Positions 25,702 to 35,295 of a DNA stretch of 64,000 nucleotides are shown here, in pieces. The number at the start of each line of letters is the position of its first letter. Position 1 is the stretch's first letter. Position numbers and translations under genes: made by a program. The stretch is from TMP-86 sp046347195. Lineage in GTDB: Bacteria; Pseudomonadota; Gammaproteobacteria; Steroidobacterales; Steroidobacteraceae. The notes beneath the pieces are model-generated. The model had not been told where the DNA came from. It did not search any database and saw only the letters and a program-made list of their open reading frames with translations. The stretch is from positions 5,674 through 69,673 of the forward strand of contig JAXMGQ010000026.1 of NCBI GenBank assembly GCA_046347195.1. The letters are read 5' to 3'.

Positions 25702-26769
25702 ATGAGCAGCGCTGATGACTCTGCCAACTCCGGCACCACGCCGGTGCGCGAGGGCTCGCGCTTCGATGAGGCCTCGCTCGAGCGCTGGCTGCAGTCGACC
25801 GTGGCGGACTATCAAGGGCCCTTGCGGGTCGAGCAGTTCAAGGGCGGCCAGTCCAATCCCACGTACAAGCTCATCACGCCGGCGCGCACCTACGTGCTTC
25901 GCCGCAAGCCGCCGGGCCAGCTCCTGAAGGGAGCGCATGCCGTCGACCGGGAGGCGCGCGTCATGCAGGCCCTGGGCACCACGGGCTTTCCGGTGGCACG
26001 GGTCTTCGGATTGTGCACGGATGATGCGGTGATCGGCAGCTGGTTCTTCGTGATGGAGATGGTCGAGGGACGCATCTTCTGGAACACGACTTTTCCGCAG
26101 GTGGAAAAGGCGCAAAGGGGCGATTACTTCGATGCGATGAATGCCACCATCGCGCGCCTGCACGGCATAGACCCTGGGTCGGTAGGACTCGCCGACTACG
26201 GCAGCCCCGGCAATTACCTGGAGCGGCAGATCGGCCGCTGGAGCAAGCAGTACCTGCAGGACACCGAGGCGGGACGCGATGCCAACATGGACGCGTTGAT
26301 CGACTGGCTGCCGGCGCATATCCCGCCCGGCAGCGAGACCCGCATCGTCCACGGCGACTTCCGCTGCGACAACATGATCTTCCACCCCCGGGAGCCGCGG
26401 GTGCTCGCCGTGCTCGACTGGGAGTTGTCCACGCTGGGTGATCCGCTGGCGGATTTCGCCTATCACGCGATGATGTATCGCATGCCGGCCGAGATCATCG
26501 CGGGTCTCGGTGGCCATGACCCGGTGGCGCTCGGCCTGCCCACCGAGCAGCAATACATCCAGGCGTATTGCCGGCGCACGGGAAGGCCGGGGATCGATGC
26601 CTTCGATTTCTATGTTGCCTTCAACCTGTTCCGGCTCGCCGCCATCTTCCACGGCATCAAGGGCCGCGTGATCCGCGGCACGGCGGCCTCCGCGAATGCC
26701 CGCGAGCGAGTCAAGGCGCTGCCCCTGCTCACGGCGCTGGGGCGCGAGGCGATGGAGGCGTGCCGCTGA
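25702..26769 (+). CDS. phosphotransferase family protein (ACAD10/11 N-terminal type)
   Basis: This 355-residue APH-fold kinase-like protein has GGQSNPTYKLIT (~50), YVLRRKPPGQLLKGAHAVDRE with the ATP-binding Lys, IVHGDFRCDNMIFHP (catalytic loop, ~215) and AVLDWELSTLGDPLADFAYH with the metal-binding Asp. This subgroup corresponds to the N-terminal domain of human ACAD10/11, which phosphorylates 4-hydroxyacyl-CoAs before dehydrogenation. It is divergent from the CoA-transferase gene, consistent with fatty-acid work. Confidence 0.82.
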   Translation: MSSADDSANSGTTPVREGSRFDEASLERWLQSTVADYQGPLRVEQFKGGQSNPTYKLITPARTYVLRRKPPGQLLKGAHAVDREARVMQALGTTGFPVARVFGLCTDDAVIGSWFFVMEMVEGRIFWNTTFPQVEKAQRGDYFDAMNATIARLHGIDPGSVGLADYGSPGNYLERQIGRWSKQYLQDTEAGRDANMDALIDWLPAHIPPGSETRIVHGDFRCDNMIFHPREPRVLAVLDWELSTLGDPLADFAYHAMMYRMPAEIIAGLGGHDPVALGLPTEQQYIQAYCRRTGRPGIDAFDFYVAFNLFRLAAIFHGIKGRVIRGTAASANARERVKALPLLTALGREAMEACR

Positions 26770-26786
26770 ACTGAGGAGGATCACCT

Positions 26787-28379
26787 GTGAAGCAGAAACT
26801 GATCGCAACCATCTGGGGCCTTGCTGCCGCGGCACTCGGCACAGCAGCGGCAGCGGCCGCGGCGGCTCCGCTCACGGTCCGGACCTCCGACGGCGCGCTC
26901 GAAGGCGTAATGCAAGGCGAGACGCGCGCCTTTCTCGGGGTTCCCTTCGCGGCGCCGCCGGTGGGCGGGAATCGCTGGCGGGCGCCGCAGCCACCGGCTC
27001 CATGGAAAGGCACACGGCCGGCGCGGCAGTTCGGGGCGAGTTGCATGCAACCCTGGCCGGCTCCGCATTTCGGTCCCTACACCAGTGAGTTCGTCGATGT
27101 TCCTCCCGTCTCCGAGGACTGCCTGTTCCTCAACGTCTGGACCCCGGCATCGCCCACCGGCGCCCTGCCGGTACTCGTGTGGATCCACGGCGGCGGCTTC
27201 GGCGGCGGCGCGGGTGCCGTGCCCATCTACGACGGCGGCAGGCTCGCGGCACGCGGCATCGTGGTGGTCACCCTCAATTACCGGGTCGGACCCTTCGGCT
27301 TCCTCGCGCATCCGCAACTGTCGGCGCAGAGCCCACGGCACACTTCCGGCAACTACGGCATCCTCGACCAGATCGCCGCCCTGCAGTGGGTGAAGCACAA
27401 CATCGCGAACTTCGGCGGTGACCCCGGCCAGGTCACCATCGCGGGCCAGTCGGCCGGGGCGATCTCGGTGAACGCACTGCGCATCGCGCCCGCGGCGGCG
27501 GGTCTGTTCCAGCGTGCCATCGCCCAGAGCGGGTCGGGCATGGGCGTGCGATCGCCCGCCCTCGCGGAGGCCGAGCACGCCGGCCAGCAGTTCGCCGCAT
27601 GGCTCGGCGCCACGGATGTCGCCGCCTTGCGCGCGCTGCCCGCGCAGAAGATCCAGACCGCCGTGTTCATGCCGTTCGATGCGCCTCGCAAGAATTCCCC
27701 GCCGCCCATCCGCTTCCAGACCACGGTGGATGGACTCGTGCTGCCATCGGACCCGGAAGATCCGGCCGCGCGCGTCATCACCGCCGTTCCCCTGCTCACG
27801 GGCTTCACGGCCGATGAGAACTTCATGGCAGCGGCGCATACCAGCGCGGAGTTCGAGAAGGCGGTGCGCGCCCGGTTCGGTTCCCACGCGGACCGTTTGC
27901 TCGCGTTGTACCCGCACGCCAGCGACGCGCAAGCCGCGGCCTCGTTGCATACGCTCGAGCGCGATCGTTGCATGACCTCGCTCCTGCTGTGGAGCCATGA
28001 ATACCTGCGGCACAACGGCACACCCCTTTTCCTGTACCGCTTCGACCACGCCCCACCCGACCCATCCGGTTCGGGATTCGGTGCATTCCACACGGCCGAG
28101 GTGCCCTACCTGTTCGGGACGCTCGACCCGGCCCGCAGGGCCTACGGGGATGCGGACCGGGCGATCAGCCGGCAACTTCAGGACCACTGGCTGGCCTTCA
28201 TGCGCCAGGGGGAACCCGGTTCGACAGGGCCGTCGGCCTGGAGCCGCGCCACGGCCACGGGCACGACCGTGATGCGGCTCGGGGATGCGCCTGGATCAGG
28301 GCAGGCCGTGTCGACGCCGGAGCGGCTGGATGCCTTGCTCGCCTACCATCGCGACGGTGGCGCGCTGGGCATCTTCTAA
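26787..28379 (+). CDS. type-B carboxylesterase, secreted
   Basis: A 530-residue protein with a signal peptide (IWGLAAAALGTAAAAAAAAP). Family signatures are EDCLFLNVWTP (~111-121), the oxyanion segment WIHGGGFGGGAGAVPIYDGG and the nucleophile elbow GQSAGAISV with Ser near 220. TADENFM probably supplies the acid and GAFHTAEVPYLFG the His. It hydrolyses carboxylic esters outside the cytoplasm. The gene starts 17 bp after the phosphotransferase gene, GAGGA preceding a GTG start, so they may be co-transcribed. Its last 4 bases overlap the convergent methyltransferase. Confidence 0.88.
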   Translation: MKQKLIATIWGLAAAALGTAAAAAAAAPLTVRTSDGALEGVMQGETRAFLGVPFAAPPVGGNRWRAPQPPAPWKGTRPARQFGASCMQPWPAPHFGPYTSEFVDVPPVSEDCLFLNVWTPASPTGALPVLVWIHGGGFGGGAGAVPIYDGGRLAARGIVVVTLNYRVGPFGFLAHPQLSAQSPRHTSGNYGILDQIAALQWVKHNIANFGGDPGQVTIAGQSAGAISVNALRIAPAAAGLFQRAIAQSGSGMGVRSPALAEAEHAGQQFAAWLGATDVAALRALPAQKIQTAVFMPFDAPRKNSPPPIRFQTTVDGLVLPSDPEDPAARVITAVPLLTGFTADENFMAAAHTSAEFEKAVRARFGSHADRLLALYPHASDAQAAASLHTLERDRCMTSLLLWSHEYLRHNGTPLFLYRFDHAPPDPSGSGFGAFHTAEVPYLFGTLDPARRAYGDADRAISRQLQDHWLAFMRQGEPGSTGPSAWSRATATGTTVMRLGDAPGSGQAVSTPERLDALLAYHRDGGALGIF

Positions 28380-29128
28380 TGTTCCGGGCGACAGCCCGCG
28401 AGCACGGTCAGCGGCCACTCGATCCTGCGGGGCCGGTCCCGCCCTTCCCACAAGTGCTCGAGATCGCGTTCCAGGCGTGAGACCGGATCCTCCCCCGTGG
28501 CCTCGGCGCATCGCGTGACCGCCGACCAACTCCTCGCGTAGCCCAGCAGTTGCGCGAACCGCCATGACACCGACATGGCGAAGGACGGAGCGCGTATCAC
28601 CGGAAAGGGAAAATCCAGGTCGCGGTAACCGGCATCCACGTGCGCCCGCCCGGCAGGCCAGTACGGGCTCACGGACCGGTAGAACTGCTGGACGCAGGCA
28701 TCCACCGCGGTGCCTTCCACGCGCAACACACCGTAGCTCCAGGCCGCCAGCAAACCTTGCGGCCTGAGCACGCGGCGCACCTCGGCGTAGAAGGCCGGCC
28801 GGTCGAACCAGTGCAGGGCCTGGCCCACCGCGGCAAGATCCACGCTCCCCGCGGCGAGCCCGCTGAACTGCGCCAGCGCGGCCCGGTATTCGACATTGGC
28901 GAGGCGCGGGGCTTCGGCCAGTTGTGCGGCGCTCGCATCCGTCGCGAGCACGCGGTCGAAATGCCGCGCGAGTTCGACGGTAGCCTGTCCGCTGCCGGCC
29001 CCGCTCTCCCACGCCAGCGTCCGGCCCGGAGAATGCGCCGCCAGCCATTCGAACAAGGCGGGCGGGTAGCCGGGACGATGATCGGCATAGGTGTTCGCCA
29101 CGGCGCCGAAGTGGTCCTGGAAATTCAC
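28376..29128 (-). CDS. class I SAM-dependent methyltransferase
   Basis: This 250-residue cytosolic methyltransferase of the UbiE/Methyltransf_11 type has motif I LAWESGAGSGQATVELA near residues 38-54 (E-x-G-x-G-x-G form), VLATDASAAQLAEA as motif II, and VDLAAVGQALHWFDRPAFY as post-motif. The N-terminus DHFGAVANTYADHRPGYP is typical of this group. It lies 7 bp after the DUF4126 gene on the same strand. Substrate unknown. Confidence 0.82.
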   Translation of the reverse strand: MNFQDHFGAVANTYADHRPGYPPALFEWLAAHSPGRTLAWESGAGSGQATVELARHFDRVLATDASAAQLAEAPRLANVEYRAALAQFSGLAAGSVDLAAVGQALHWFDRPAFYAEVRRVLRPQGLLAAWSYGVLRVEGTAVDACVQQFYRSVSPYWPAGRAHVDAGYRDLDFPFPVIRAPSFAMSVSWRFAQLLGYARSWSAVTRCAEATGEDPVSRLERDLEHLWEGRDRPRRIEWPLTVLAGCRPEH

Positions 29129-29135
29129 GAGAGCT

Positions 29136-29696
29136 TCACCGCCGCCGGCGCAGCAGCCGCACCAGCACGACCGCCAGCAGCAGCACCGCCACCAGCGCCA
29201 CCACCGGCGCCCAGATGGCCATCGCGCTCAGCACGGCAGAGCCGCCGAGTTCCAGGGTCGCGACCACGGGATTGCCGAGCCCGCCCGTCAGCACCGCCGA
29301 CTTCGCGCGCAGCACCGTGCTCGAGCCCTGCGTGAGCCCCGCGGCGCCGCCGCCCGCGATGATGGACAGCGACCACTTGACCAGCGGTGGCATCGGCGCG
29401 AACACCGCCGCCGCCACCACGGTTCCCGCCACCAGCGCCACGGGCGCGGCGATCGCATCGAGGGCATGATCGAGCCCGGGGATGTAGTACGCCGCGACCT
29501 CCGCCAGCGTGGCGACCCCGAAGGCGATCAGCGCGGCATCGCTCCCCAGCCAGTGGAAATCCGCGGACAGGGGGATCCACCCCAGGTGCGACGCGACGCT
29601 CGCGAACAGCAGGGGCAGGAACACCCGCAAGCCCACCGCCGCGGCAAGTCCGATGCCCAGCGCAATCGACAGGAACACATCGCCGTTGATCGTCAT
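29136..29696 (-). CDS. DUF4126 membrane protein
   Basis: This 186-residue integral membrane protein has about six helices. It shows the DUF4126 features IALGIGLAAAVGLRVFLPLL at the N-terminus, AYYIPGLDHALDAIAAPVA near 75-93 and a glycine-rich GGGAAGLTQGSSTVLRAKS segment near 117, ending in a basic tail (RLLRRRR). Function unknown. I chose ATG 29696 because it directly precedes the first helix. Confidence 0.8.
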   Translation of the reverse strand: MTINGDVFLSIALGIGLAAAVGLRVFLPLLFASVASHLGWIPLSADFHWLGSDAALIAFGVATLAEVAAYYIPGLDHALDAIAAPVALVAGTVVAAAVFAPMPPLVKWSLSIIAGGGAAGLTQGSSTVLRAKSAVLTGGLGNPVVATLELGGSAVLSAMAIWAPVVALVAVLLLAVVLVRLLRRRR

Positions 29697-29819
29697 GACA
29701 CCCCGCCGAGTGTAACCCGCCGCGGCTGCCGGGCATCGCGCCTCGACCACGGCCCACTCGCCACGACAATCGACCCGACCGCGGGTCTGCGCCTCGCCCG
29801 CATCTGCTACAACGAAGGC

Positions 29820-30938
29820 ATGCGATCGACGCTCCGCCGGCTCCACCGGTACGCAAGCCTGGCACTGGCGGGCCTGTGGCTGCTGCAGGCGGCCACCGGG
29901 ATGCTCATGGTGTTCCACTGGGAGATCGACGATGCGCAGGTGCCGGGCGCGCATCGGCCGGTGTCGCCCGCGGGACTCGGCGCCGCCGTGCTGCGGGAGC
30001 AGGCGCGCCATCCGGCATCCCGCGTGACGGCGTTCTACGCCACCGCCGGCGCGCCTGATCGTTTCGATATCCACCTCGAGGATGCGATCGGCCGCACCGA
30101 CATCGTGCGCATCGACGGCGCCGGCCAGGCGCTCATCGAACGGCCGCTCGACCACGACTACGCGCGAGCGGGACTGCTGCAGGCCGCGGTGGTTCTGCAC
30201 CAGACGCTATTCGCCGGCGATGCGGGCAAGACCGTGGTGGGATGCTCGGCGCTGCTGCTCATCACCAACATCGCCATGGGACTGGTGCTCGGCTGGCCGG
30301 CGGGCTCGTCGTGGCGGCGGGTGCTGGTGCCCACACGGTCCCCGCGCCTCGCCCTCACCTTGTATACGTGGCATCGGGCGGTGGGCCTGTGGTTGTCGAT
30401 GCCGGCGCTCGTGCTCGCGAGCGCCGGCGCGATGCTCGCCTTCGAGGATCCGGTGGAATCCCTGCTCGGTACCGACGTGCAACCGCCCGCACTCGAGGCC
30501 GCAAAGGTCTCGCCACCCAGCTCGCCCCACGACTCGCCGCGCGATGCGCGCATCGCACCGGCCATCGCCCTGCAGCGCGCCGTCGATCGCTTTCCCATGG
30601 CAACGCTGGCGAGCCTGCGCATGCCCGCCGATGGAGCGCCCTGGTATCGCGTGCGCCTGCGCCAGCCCGGCGAGGCCGCGCGCGTGTACGGCACCACCGC
30701 CGTCTACGTGGATGCGCAGGATGCGCGCATCATCGCCATCGATGATCCCCTGCTGCAGGGTGCGAACCGTCGCTTCGTCGATGCGCTCTTTCCCACGCAT
30801 ACCGGCGAGATCGCAGGCACCGCCGGCCGCTGCCTGGCCTTCGCCGTCGGGCTGTGGCTGCTGAGCCAGACGCTGCTCGGCATCAGCCTGTGGTGGACAC
30901 GACGTCCCTCGCGTTCGGCTTCCCTTCCCCGACCCTAG
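29820..30938 (+). CDS. PepSY-associated transmembrane protein
   Basis: This 372-residue inner-membrane protein starts RRLHRYASLALAGLWLLQAATG, the typical first helix of PepSY-TM proteins, and shows three further helices including LLLITNIAMGLVLGWP and LWLSMPALVLASAGAMLAFE. Two periplasmic PepSY-like portions lie at residues ~40-110 and ~235-310. The family is often iron-regulated and linked to siderophore use or ferric reduction. The next gene lies 9 bp downstream in the same operon. Confidence 0.78.
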   Translation: MRSTLRRLHRYASLALAGLWLLQAATGMLMVFHWEIDDAQVPGAHRPVSPAGLGAAVLREQARHPASRVTAFYATAGAPDRFDIHLEDAIGRTDIVRIDGAGQALIERPLDHDYARAGLLQAAVVLHQTLFAGDAGKTVVGCSALLLITNIAMGLVLGWPAGSSWRRVLVPTRSPRLALTLYTWHRAVGLWLSMPALVLASAGAMLAFEDPVESLLGTDVQPPALEAAKVSPPSSPHDSPRDARIAPAIALQRAVDRFPMATLASLRMPADGAPWYRVRLRQPGEAARVYGTTAVYVDAQDARIIAIDDPLLQGANRRFVDALFPTHTGEIAGTAGRCLAFAVGLWLLSQTLLGISLWWTRRPSRSASLPRP

Positions 30939-30947
30939 GAGAATTCC

Positions 30948-31385
30948 ATGCGACGCCCGTTCCTGATCCCGCTGATGATCCCGCTGATGATCCTGTCGCT
31001 GTCCTGGCTGCCGCCGGCGCAGGCCGCGGACGTGCCGCAGACGCAGGTCGAGCTGTACCGCATCGCCCCAGGCCAGCACGTGGCCTTCCTCAAGCTCATC
31101 GCCCTGTACGACCAGGCCAACATCGAAGCAGGTCTTCCACCGCGCCAGCTCTACGTGCACCAGGACGGCGCCGACTGGGATTTCCTCATCATCCAGTCGG
31201 GCGAGGATTGGACCGACGTGCAACGCACGAAATTCCGCGCGGCGCTCAACCGGCTCGGGGCACCGCAGGGCGCGCAGTTCTTCCTCGAGATCCGCAAGTT
31301 CATGGCCTCGCACACCGACACCATGACCCGCGGGCCGACCACCGCGGGAGACTGGCTCAAGGCGCTGGGGGCTGCGCCGCGCTGA
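30948..31385 (+). CDS. hypothetical secreted protein
   Basis: This 145-residue protein has a signal peptide (LIPLMIPLMILSLSWLPPAQAAD) followed by a compact domain, VELYRIAPGQHVAFLKLIAL, and WDFLIIQSGEDWTDVQ, which resembles a dimeric alpha-beta barrel. AGGAG precedes the ATG by seven bases. It directly follows the PepSY gene, so it probably acts in the periplasm with it. I recognise no named family. Confidence 0.65.
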   Translation: MRRPFLIPLMIPLMILSLSWLPPAQAADVPQTQVELYRIAPGQHVAFLKLIALYDQANIEAGLPPRQLYVHQDGADWDFLIIQSGEDWTDVQRTKFRAALNRLGAPQGAQFFLEIRKFMASHTDTMTRGPTTAGDWLKALGAAPR

Positions 31386-31395
31386 GGCGGCAGCT

Positions 31396-32154
31396 TCAGC
31401 GGACCATGAACTGGCTGGGCGGCACGCCGAAGGCGCGATGGAACATCGCCGTGAAGGCGCTGGGGCTGTCGTAGCCCACCTCGAAGGCCACCTGGGTGAT
31501 CGACTGGCCCGCGGACAGGAGCGAGAGCGCATGCATCAGCCGCGCCTGCTGGCGCCAGATGGCCACGCCCATGCCGGTTTCGTTCCTGAAGTTGCGCGTG
31601 AACGTGCGCCGGCCCATGCCGATCAGTTGTGCCCAGTCATCGAGGTCACGCGAGTCGGACGGGTCGGCGAGGATGGCTCGGCACACGCGCAGCAGCCGCG
31701 GATCGGTGGGCATGCTCACCTGGTAGGGTGCGTTGGGCATGCGGTCGATCTCCTCGAGCAGCAGCGCGACGACGCGGCCTTCACGCCCGCTGACATCATA
31801 GAGTGGATCGAAACCCACCACCTCGAGGATCAGCGCCTTGAGGAAGGAGGAGACCTCGAACACGCGGCAGCGGTTGGGCTCGCGGCCCAGCGTGGGCTGC
31901 AGGTACAGGGTGCGCAGCGAGACCGAGTCGCGGCAAGACACCTCGTGTTCCACGCCGGCCGGCAGCCAGACCGCGCGCTGCGGCGGCACCACGAAGCTGG
32001 TTTCACCGGTGCGCACCGCCATCACCCCGGCGGAGGCGAACAGGATCTGGGTGCGGACATGCGAATGCATGGGATCGACGAAGCCGGCCGGATACTCATC
32101 ATCCAGCGCGATCACGGGCCGCTCGATTGCCAGCAGGTCGGTGCTGTGTTTCAT
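31396..32154 (-). CDS. AraC-family transcriptional regulator
   Basis: This 252-residue protein has an N-terminal cupin sensor domain (DPMHSHVRTQILFAS, PPQRAVWLPAGVEHEV) and a C-terminal double helix-turn-helix: LDDWAQLIGMGRRTFTRNF near 170 and SITQVAFEVGYDSPSAFTAM near 217. The layout is that of RclR/YdeO-like regulators that sense small molecules. It is convergent with the PepSY pair and divergent from the esterase gene, the likeliest target. Confidence 0.85.
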   Translation of the reverse strand: MKHSTDLLAIERPVIALDDEYPAGFVDPMHSHVRTQILFASAGVMAVRTGETSFVVPPQRAVWLPAGVEHEVSCRDSVSLRTLYLQPTLGREPNRCRVFEVSSFLKALILEVVGFDPLYDVSGREGRVVALLLEEIDRMPNAPYQVSMPTDPRLLRVCRAILADPSDSRDLDDWAQLIGMGRRTFTRNFRNETGMGVAIWRQQARLMHALSLLSAGQSITQVAFEVGYDSPSAFTAMFHRAFGVPPSQFMVR

Positions 32155-32337
32155 GGCCTGAATTCGACGTCTGCGCATATTCTGTCGAACTACGGCCAAA
32201 GCGTCGAGTGCCGGCCGCCGCGTGATGGCGCAGGGTCGGGTCGGCCCGGACGCGGCAGTGATTGACCCTATCCGCGCAGGGCGCCGGTGCGCCCTCGGCT
32301 AGCATGGGATCGGGGAGCTTCAGCTGGCGCAGACCGC

Positions 32338-33294
32338 ATGAACGACACCACGGCGATTCAACCTGACCTGCTCGATCCTGAAATCCGGCGATTCGTCGAT
32401 GGGTTGAACGAGGGTTACGCGAAGTTTCCCGACTTCGGCCGGTTGCCGCTGGCTGAGCGGCGGCGCGCTGCGGAGCAGGTGCGCACCCCCTGGCGCTCGG
32501 GCGGTCCGCGCATGCACCGCAGCGAGGAGTTGCACATAGCCGGCCGGCGCGCCCGCGTGCATGTGCCGAGCGAAACCGGGAACCTGCCCGCCCTGCTGTA
32601 CCTGCACGGCGGCGGCTGGGTCATGTTCAGCATCGACACCCACGATCGGTTGATGCGCGAATACGCAGCGCGCGCCGGCATCGTGGTCATCGGGCTCGAC
32701 TACAGCCTCGCCCCCGAGGTGCGCTTCCCGGTGGCGCTGGATGAAGCCGTGGCCGCCGTGGACTGGATGAGCCGCGCGGGACAGGCACACGGCATCGATC
32801 CGAAGCGCCTCGCACTGGGCGGGGACTCCGCCGGCGCCAACCTCGCCACCGGTGCGGCGCTGCGCCTGCGTGACCGGGGCGATACCCCCTTGCGCGCACT
32901 GCTGCTCAATTACGGCGTCTACTCGCCAGAACCGACGCCCTCGTACGATCTGTACGACGGGCCGCGTTACATGCTCAACGTCGAGGAGATGCGCTACTTC
33001 TGGGAGAGCTATGTGCGGCATCCGTCCGACCTGCGCAATCCGCTGGCCGCACCGCTCCTCGCTGACCTTGCGGGCTTGCCGCCGGCCCTGCTGAGCGTGG
33101 GCAACTGTGACATCCTGGCCGACAGCAATCGTGCCATGGCGGCGAAGCTGGAGGCGGCCGGCGTGCCGACCGAACTGCGCGTGTACGAAGGCGCCTCGCA
33201 CAGCTTCCTCGAGGCCATGTCCATCTCCACGCTGGCCAACGGCGCACTGGATGATGCCGCCCACTGGCTGCGCGCGCGGCTGGCGCCGCGCTAG
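32338..33294 (+). CDS. HSL-family alpha/beta hydrolase (acetylesterase type)
   Basis: This 318-residue protein has the hormone-sensitive-lipase signature YLHGGGWVMFS (~87-97), the nucleophile elbow GGDSAGANLATG with Ser near 163, the acid in GNCDILADSNR, and His in EGASHSFLEA. It is cytosolic (no signal) and probably hydrolyses short acyl esters. It leads a same-strand run through the PaiB gene and the amidohydrolase operon. The divergent AraC regulator may control it. Confidence 0.85.
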   Translation: MNDTTAIQPDLLDPEIRRFVDGLNEGYAKFPDFGRLPLAERRRAAEQVRTPWRSGGPRMHRSEELHIAGRRARVHVPSETGNLPALLYLHGGGWVMFSIDTHDRLMREYAARAGIVVIGLDYSLAPEVRFPVALDEAVAAVDWMSRAGQAHGIDPKRLALGGDSAGANLATGAALRLRDRGDTPLRALLLNYGVYSPEPTPSYDLYDGPRYMLNVEEMRYFWESYVRHPSDLRNPLAAPLLADLAGLPPALLSVGNCDILADSNRAMAAKLEAAGVPTELRVYEGASHSFLEAMSISTLANGALDDAAHWLRARLAPR

Positions 33295-33306
33295 CAAAGG
33301 AGCCTC

Positions 33307-33894
33307 ATGTCCACCCGGTTCGCACCGCGCTCAGGCGCCGACCTGGTCCAGCTCATCGACGAGCATCCACTCGCGTGGGTGGTGTCGGGCGACTTCCAGG
33401 CGACACCCCTGCCGCTCCTGGCCGATTGCAGGGACGGCGCAGTCGTGAGCCTCGTCGGACATTTCGCCCGCCGCAATCCGCAGGTGGAAGCGCTGCGTCG
33501 CGAGCCCCGCGCACTGGTGCTGTTCCAGGGACCGCAGGGTTACATCTCGCCGCGCCTGGTGAGCAAGCCAGCCTGGGGGCCCACCTGGAACTACGCAGTG
33601 GTTCGCTTCGAGGTGCGCATCGAGTTCCTGGAAGAGGAACTGGACGAGCTGCTCGACCGGCTCGCACGCCGCGTCGAGCGGGACCACGCACGCCCGTGGA
33701 CGCCGGCGGAAATGGGGGCGCGCTACGCGGAGTTGCGGCGTTATATCATCGGGTTTCGCGCCCACGTGCAGACGGCGCACGCCACCTTCAAGCTGGGGCA
33801 GGATGAGGACGAGGCCACCTTTGCAGAGATCACCGGCGCGCTCGAGGGCACGCCGCTGGCCCGCTGGATGCGGGCCCAGCACGATCGGGAGTGA
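33307..33894 (+). CDS. PaiB-like FMN-binding protein
   Basis: This 195-residue split-barrel flavin protein of the FMN-binding negative regulator family (PaiB/COG2808) has HPLAWVVSGDFQATPLP, GHFARRNPQ, LVLFQGPQGYISP and WNYAVVRF, each at family positions. Although named after a Bacillus sporulation regulator, these proteins lack a recognised DNA-binding domain, so an oxidoreductase role is possible. The stop lies 3 bases before the GTG start of the first amidohydrolase. Confidence 0.8.
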   Translation: MSTRFAPRSGADLVQLIDEHPLAWVVSGDFQATPLPLLADCRDGAVVSLVGHFARRNPQVEALRREPRALVLFQGPQGYISPRLVSKPAWGPTWNYAVVRFEVRIEFLEEELDELLDRLARRVERDHARPWTPAEMGARYAELRRYIIGFRAHVQTAHATFKLGQDEDEATFAEITGALEGTPLARWMRAQHDRE

Positions 33895-33897
33895 GGC

Positions 33898-35295
33898 GTG
33901 AGACCGGTCGCGCTGCTCGGCGGTATCGCGCTGCTCCTGGCCTGCCTCCCCGGACGGACGGCCGAGCACTCTCACCATCCGCATCCCGAGGGGCCGCGAC
34001 CCGCGCTCGCAGCGCCGCCCAGCCGGTACGTTCCCCTGCCGCGCGAGGACACGCTGATCACCGGCGCGATGCTGCTGGATGGCGCCGGCGGCCGGCTGGA
34101 GAACGCGGATGTCTCGATCCACGAGGGACGCATCCTCGCGGCCGGCCATCACCTGCCGCGCGAAGGCCTGAAGGTCATCGACGCCGCGGGCCGCTGGCTC
34201 ACCCCGGGCCTCATCGACGTCCACACGCACGACGGGACCTACCTGCTGCCGCAGACCGCCGAGGAATCGGCGGCGTCGGATGTTGCCGAGGAAAGCGATC
34301 CGAATGCCGCGGACACCTGGATCGAGCACGCGGTGCGCCCGGGAGATCCGGCGTTCTCCCGCGCACTGGCCGGCGGTGTGACGACGCTGCAGATCCTGCC
34401 GGGGTCCGCGCCGCTGATCGGGGGCCGTTCGGTCATCGTCAAGCCCGTGCCGGCGGTGACCCTGGAACAGATGCGCTTTCCCGATGCGCCGCAAGGGTTG
34501 AAGATGGCCTGCGGCAGCAACCCGGCCGCGACCTTCGGCGGGCATGGCCGGGCACCCAACAGCCGGCAGGGTGAGATCGCCTTGTTGCGCACGGCCCTGC
34601 TGGATGCGCAACGCTACGCCGCGGCTTGGGAGGAATACCGCTCCGGCCGGGAGGACGAGCCGCCCAAGCGCGACCTCAAGCTCGACACGCTGCTGGCGGC
34701 GATGCGCGGCGAGGTGCGGGTGCACCTGCACTGCTATCGGGCCGACGAGATCGCCAACTGGCTCACCGTGCTCGGTGAGTTCGGCGTGCGCGTCGCCGCC
34801 GTCCACCATGCGACGGAGGCCTACAAGATCGCCCCGCTCCTCGCGCAGCAGCAGGTCTGTGCAGCCGTGTGGCCGGACTGGTGGGGCTTCAAGCGTGAAG
34901 CCGAGGACGGCATTGCCGAGAATGCCGCCTTCCTGGATGCCGCCGGTGCCTGCGTCATGCTGCATTCGGACATCCCGTTGCTGGGGTCCCTGCTCAACCT
35001 CGAAGCCGCCAGGGCCGCCGCGGCAGGACGGCGTGCCGGGCTCGTGATACCTCCCGAGCGCGCCATCCGCTGGATCACCTCGAACCCGGCCGGCGCACTC
35101 GGCCTCGGGTCACGGGTCGGCCGCATCGCCCCGGGCTTCGATGCGGACCTGGTGCTCTGGTCGGGCGACCCGTTCAGCGTGTACAGCCACACCGACCTCG
35201 TGTTCATCGACGGCGCCCTCGCCTATGACCGGCGCATCGGCATGCGCCGCAGCGATGTCGAGCTCGGGCGGCCGCAGCAGGAGCCGGTGCCATGA
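33898..35295 (+). CDS. secreted amidohydrolase, metal-dependent
   Basis: This 465-residue COG1228-type protein has a signal peptide (VALLGGIALLLACLPGRTAE). The TIM barrel carries the first metal motif WLTPGLIDVHTHDG (HxH near 102-104). RVHLHCYRADEI and RVAAVHHATEAYK supply further His, and CVMLHSDIPLLG holds the final Asp near 360. IAPGFDADLVLWSGDPF is the usual C-terminal beta-domain. The expected role is hydrolysis of cyclic amides or dipeptide-like bonds in the periplasm. It overlaps the next gene by ATGA. Confidence 0.82.
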   Translation: MRPVALLGGIALLLACLPGRTAEHSHHPHPEGPRPALAAPPSRYVPLPREDTLITGAMLLDGAGGRLENADVSIHEGRILAAGHHLPREGLKVIDAAGRWLTPGLIDVHTHDGTYLLPQTAEESAASDVAEESDPNAADTWIEHAVRPGDPAFSRALAGGVTTLQILPGSAPLIGGRSVIVKPVPAVTLEQMRFPDAPQGLKMACGSNPAATFGGHGRAPNSRQGEIALLRTALLDAQRYAAAWEEYRSGREDEPPKRDLKLDTLLAAMRGEVRVHLHCYRADEIANWLTVLGEFGVRVAAVHHATEAYKIAPLLAQQQVCAAVWPDWWGFKREAEDGIAENAAFLDAAGACVMLHSDIPLLGSLLNLEAARAAAAGRRAGLVIPPERAIRWITSNPAGALGLGSRVGRIAPGFDADLVLWSGDPFSVYSHTDLVFIDGALAYDRRIGMRRSDVELGRPQQEPVP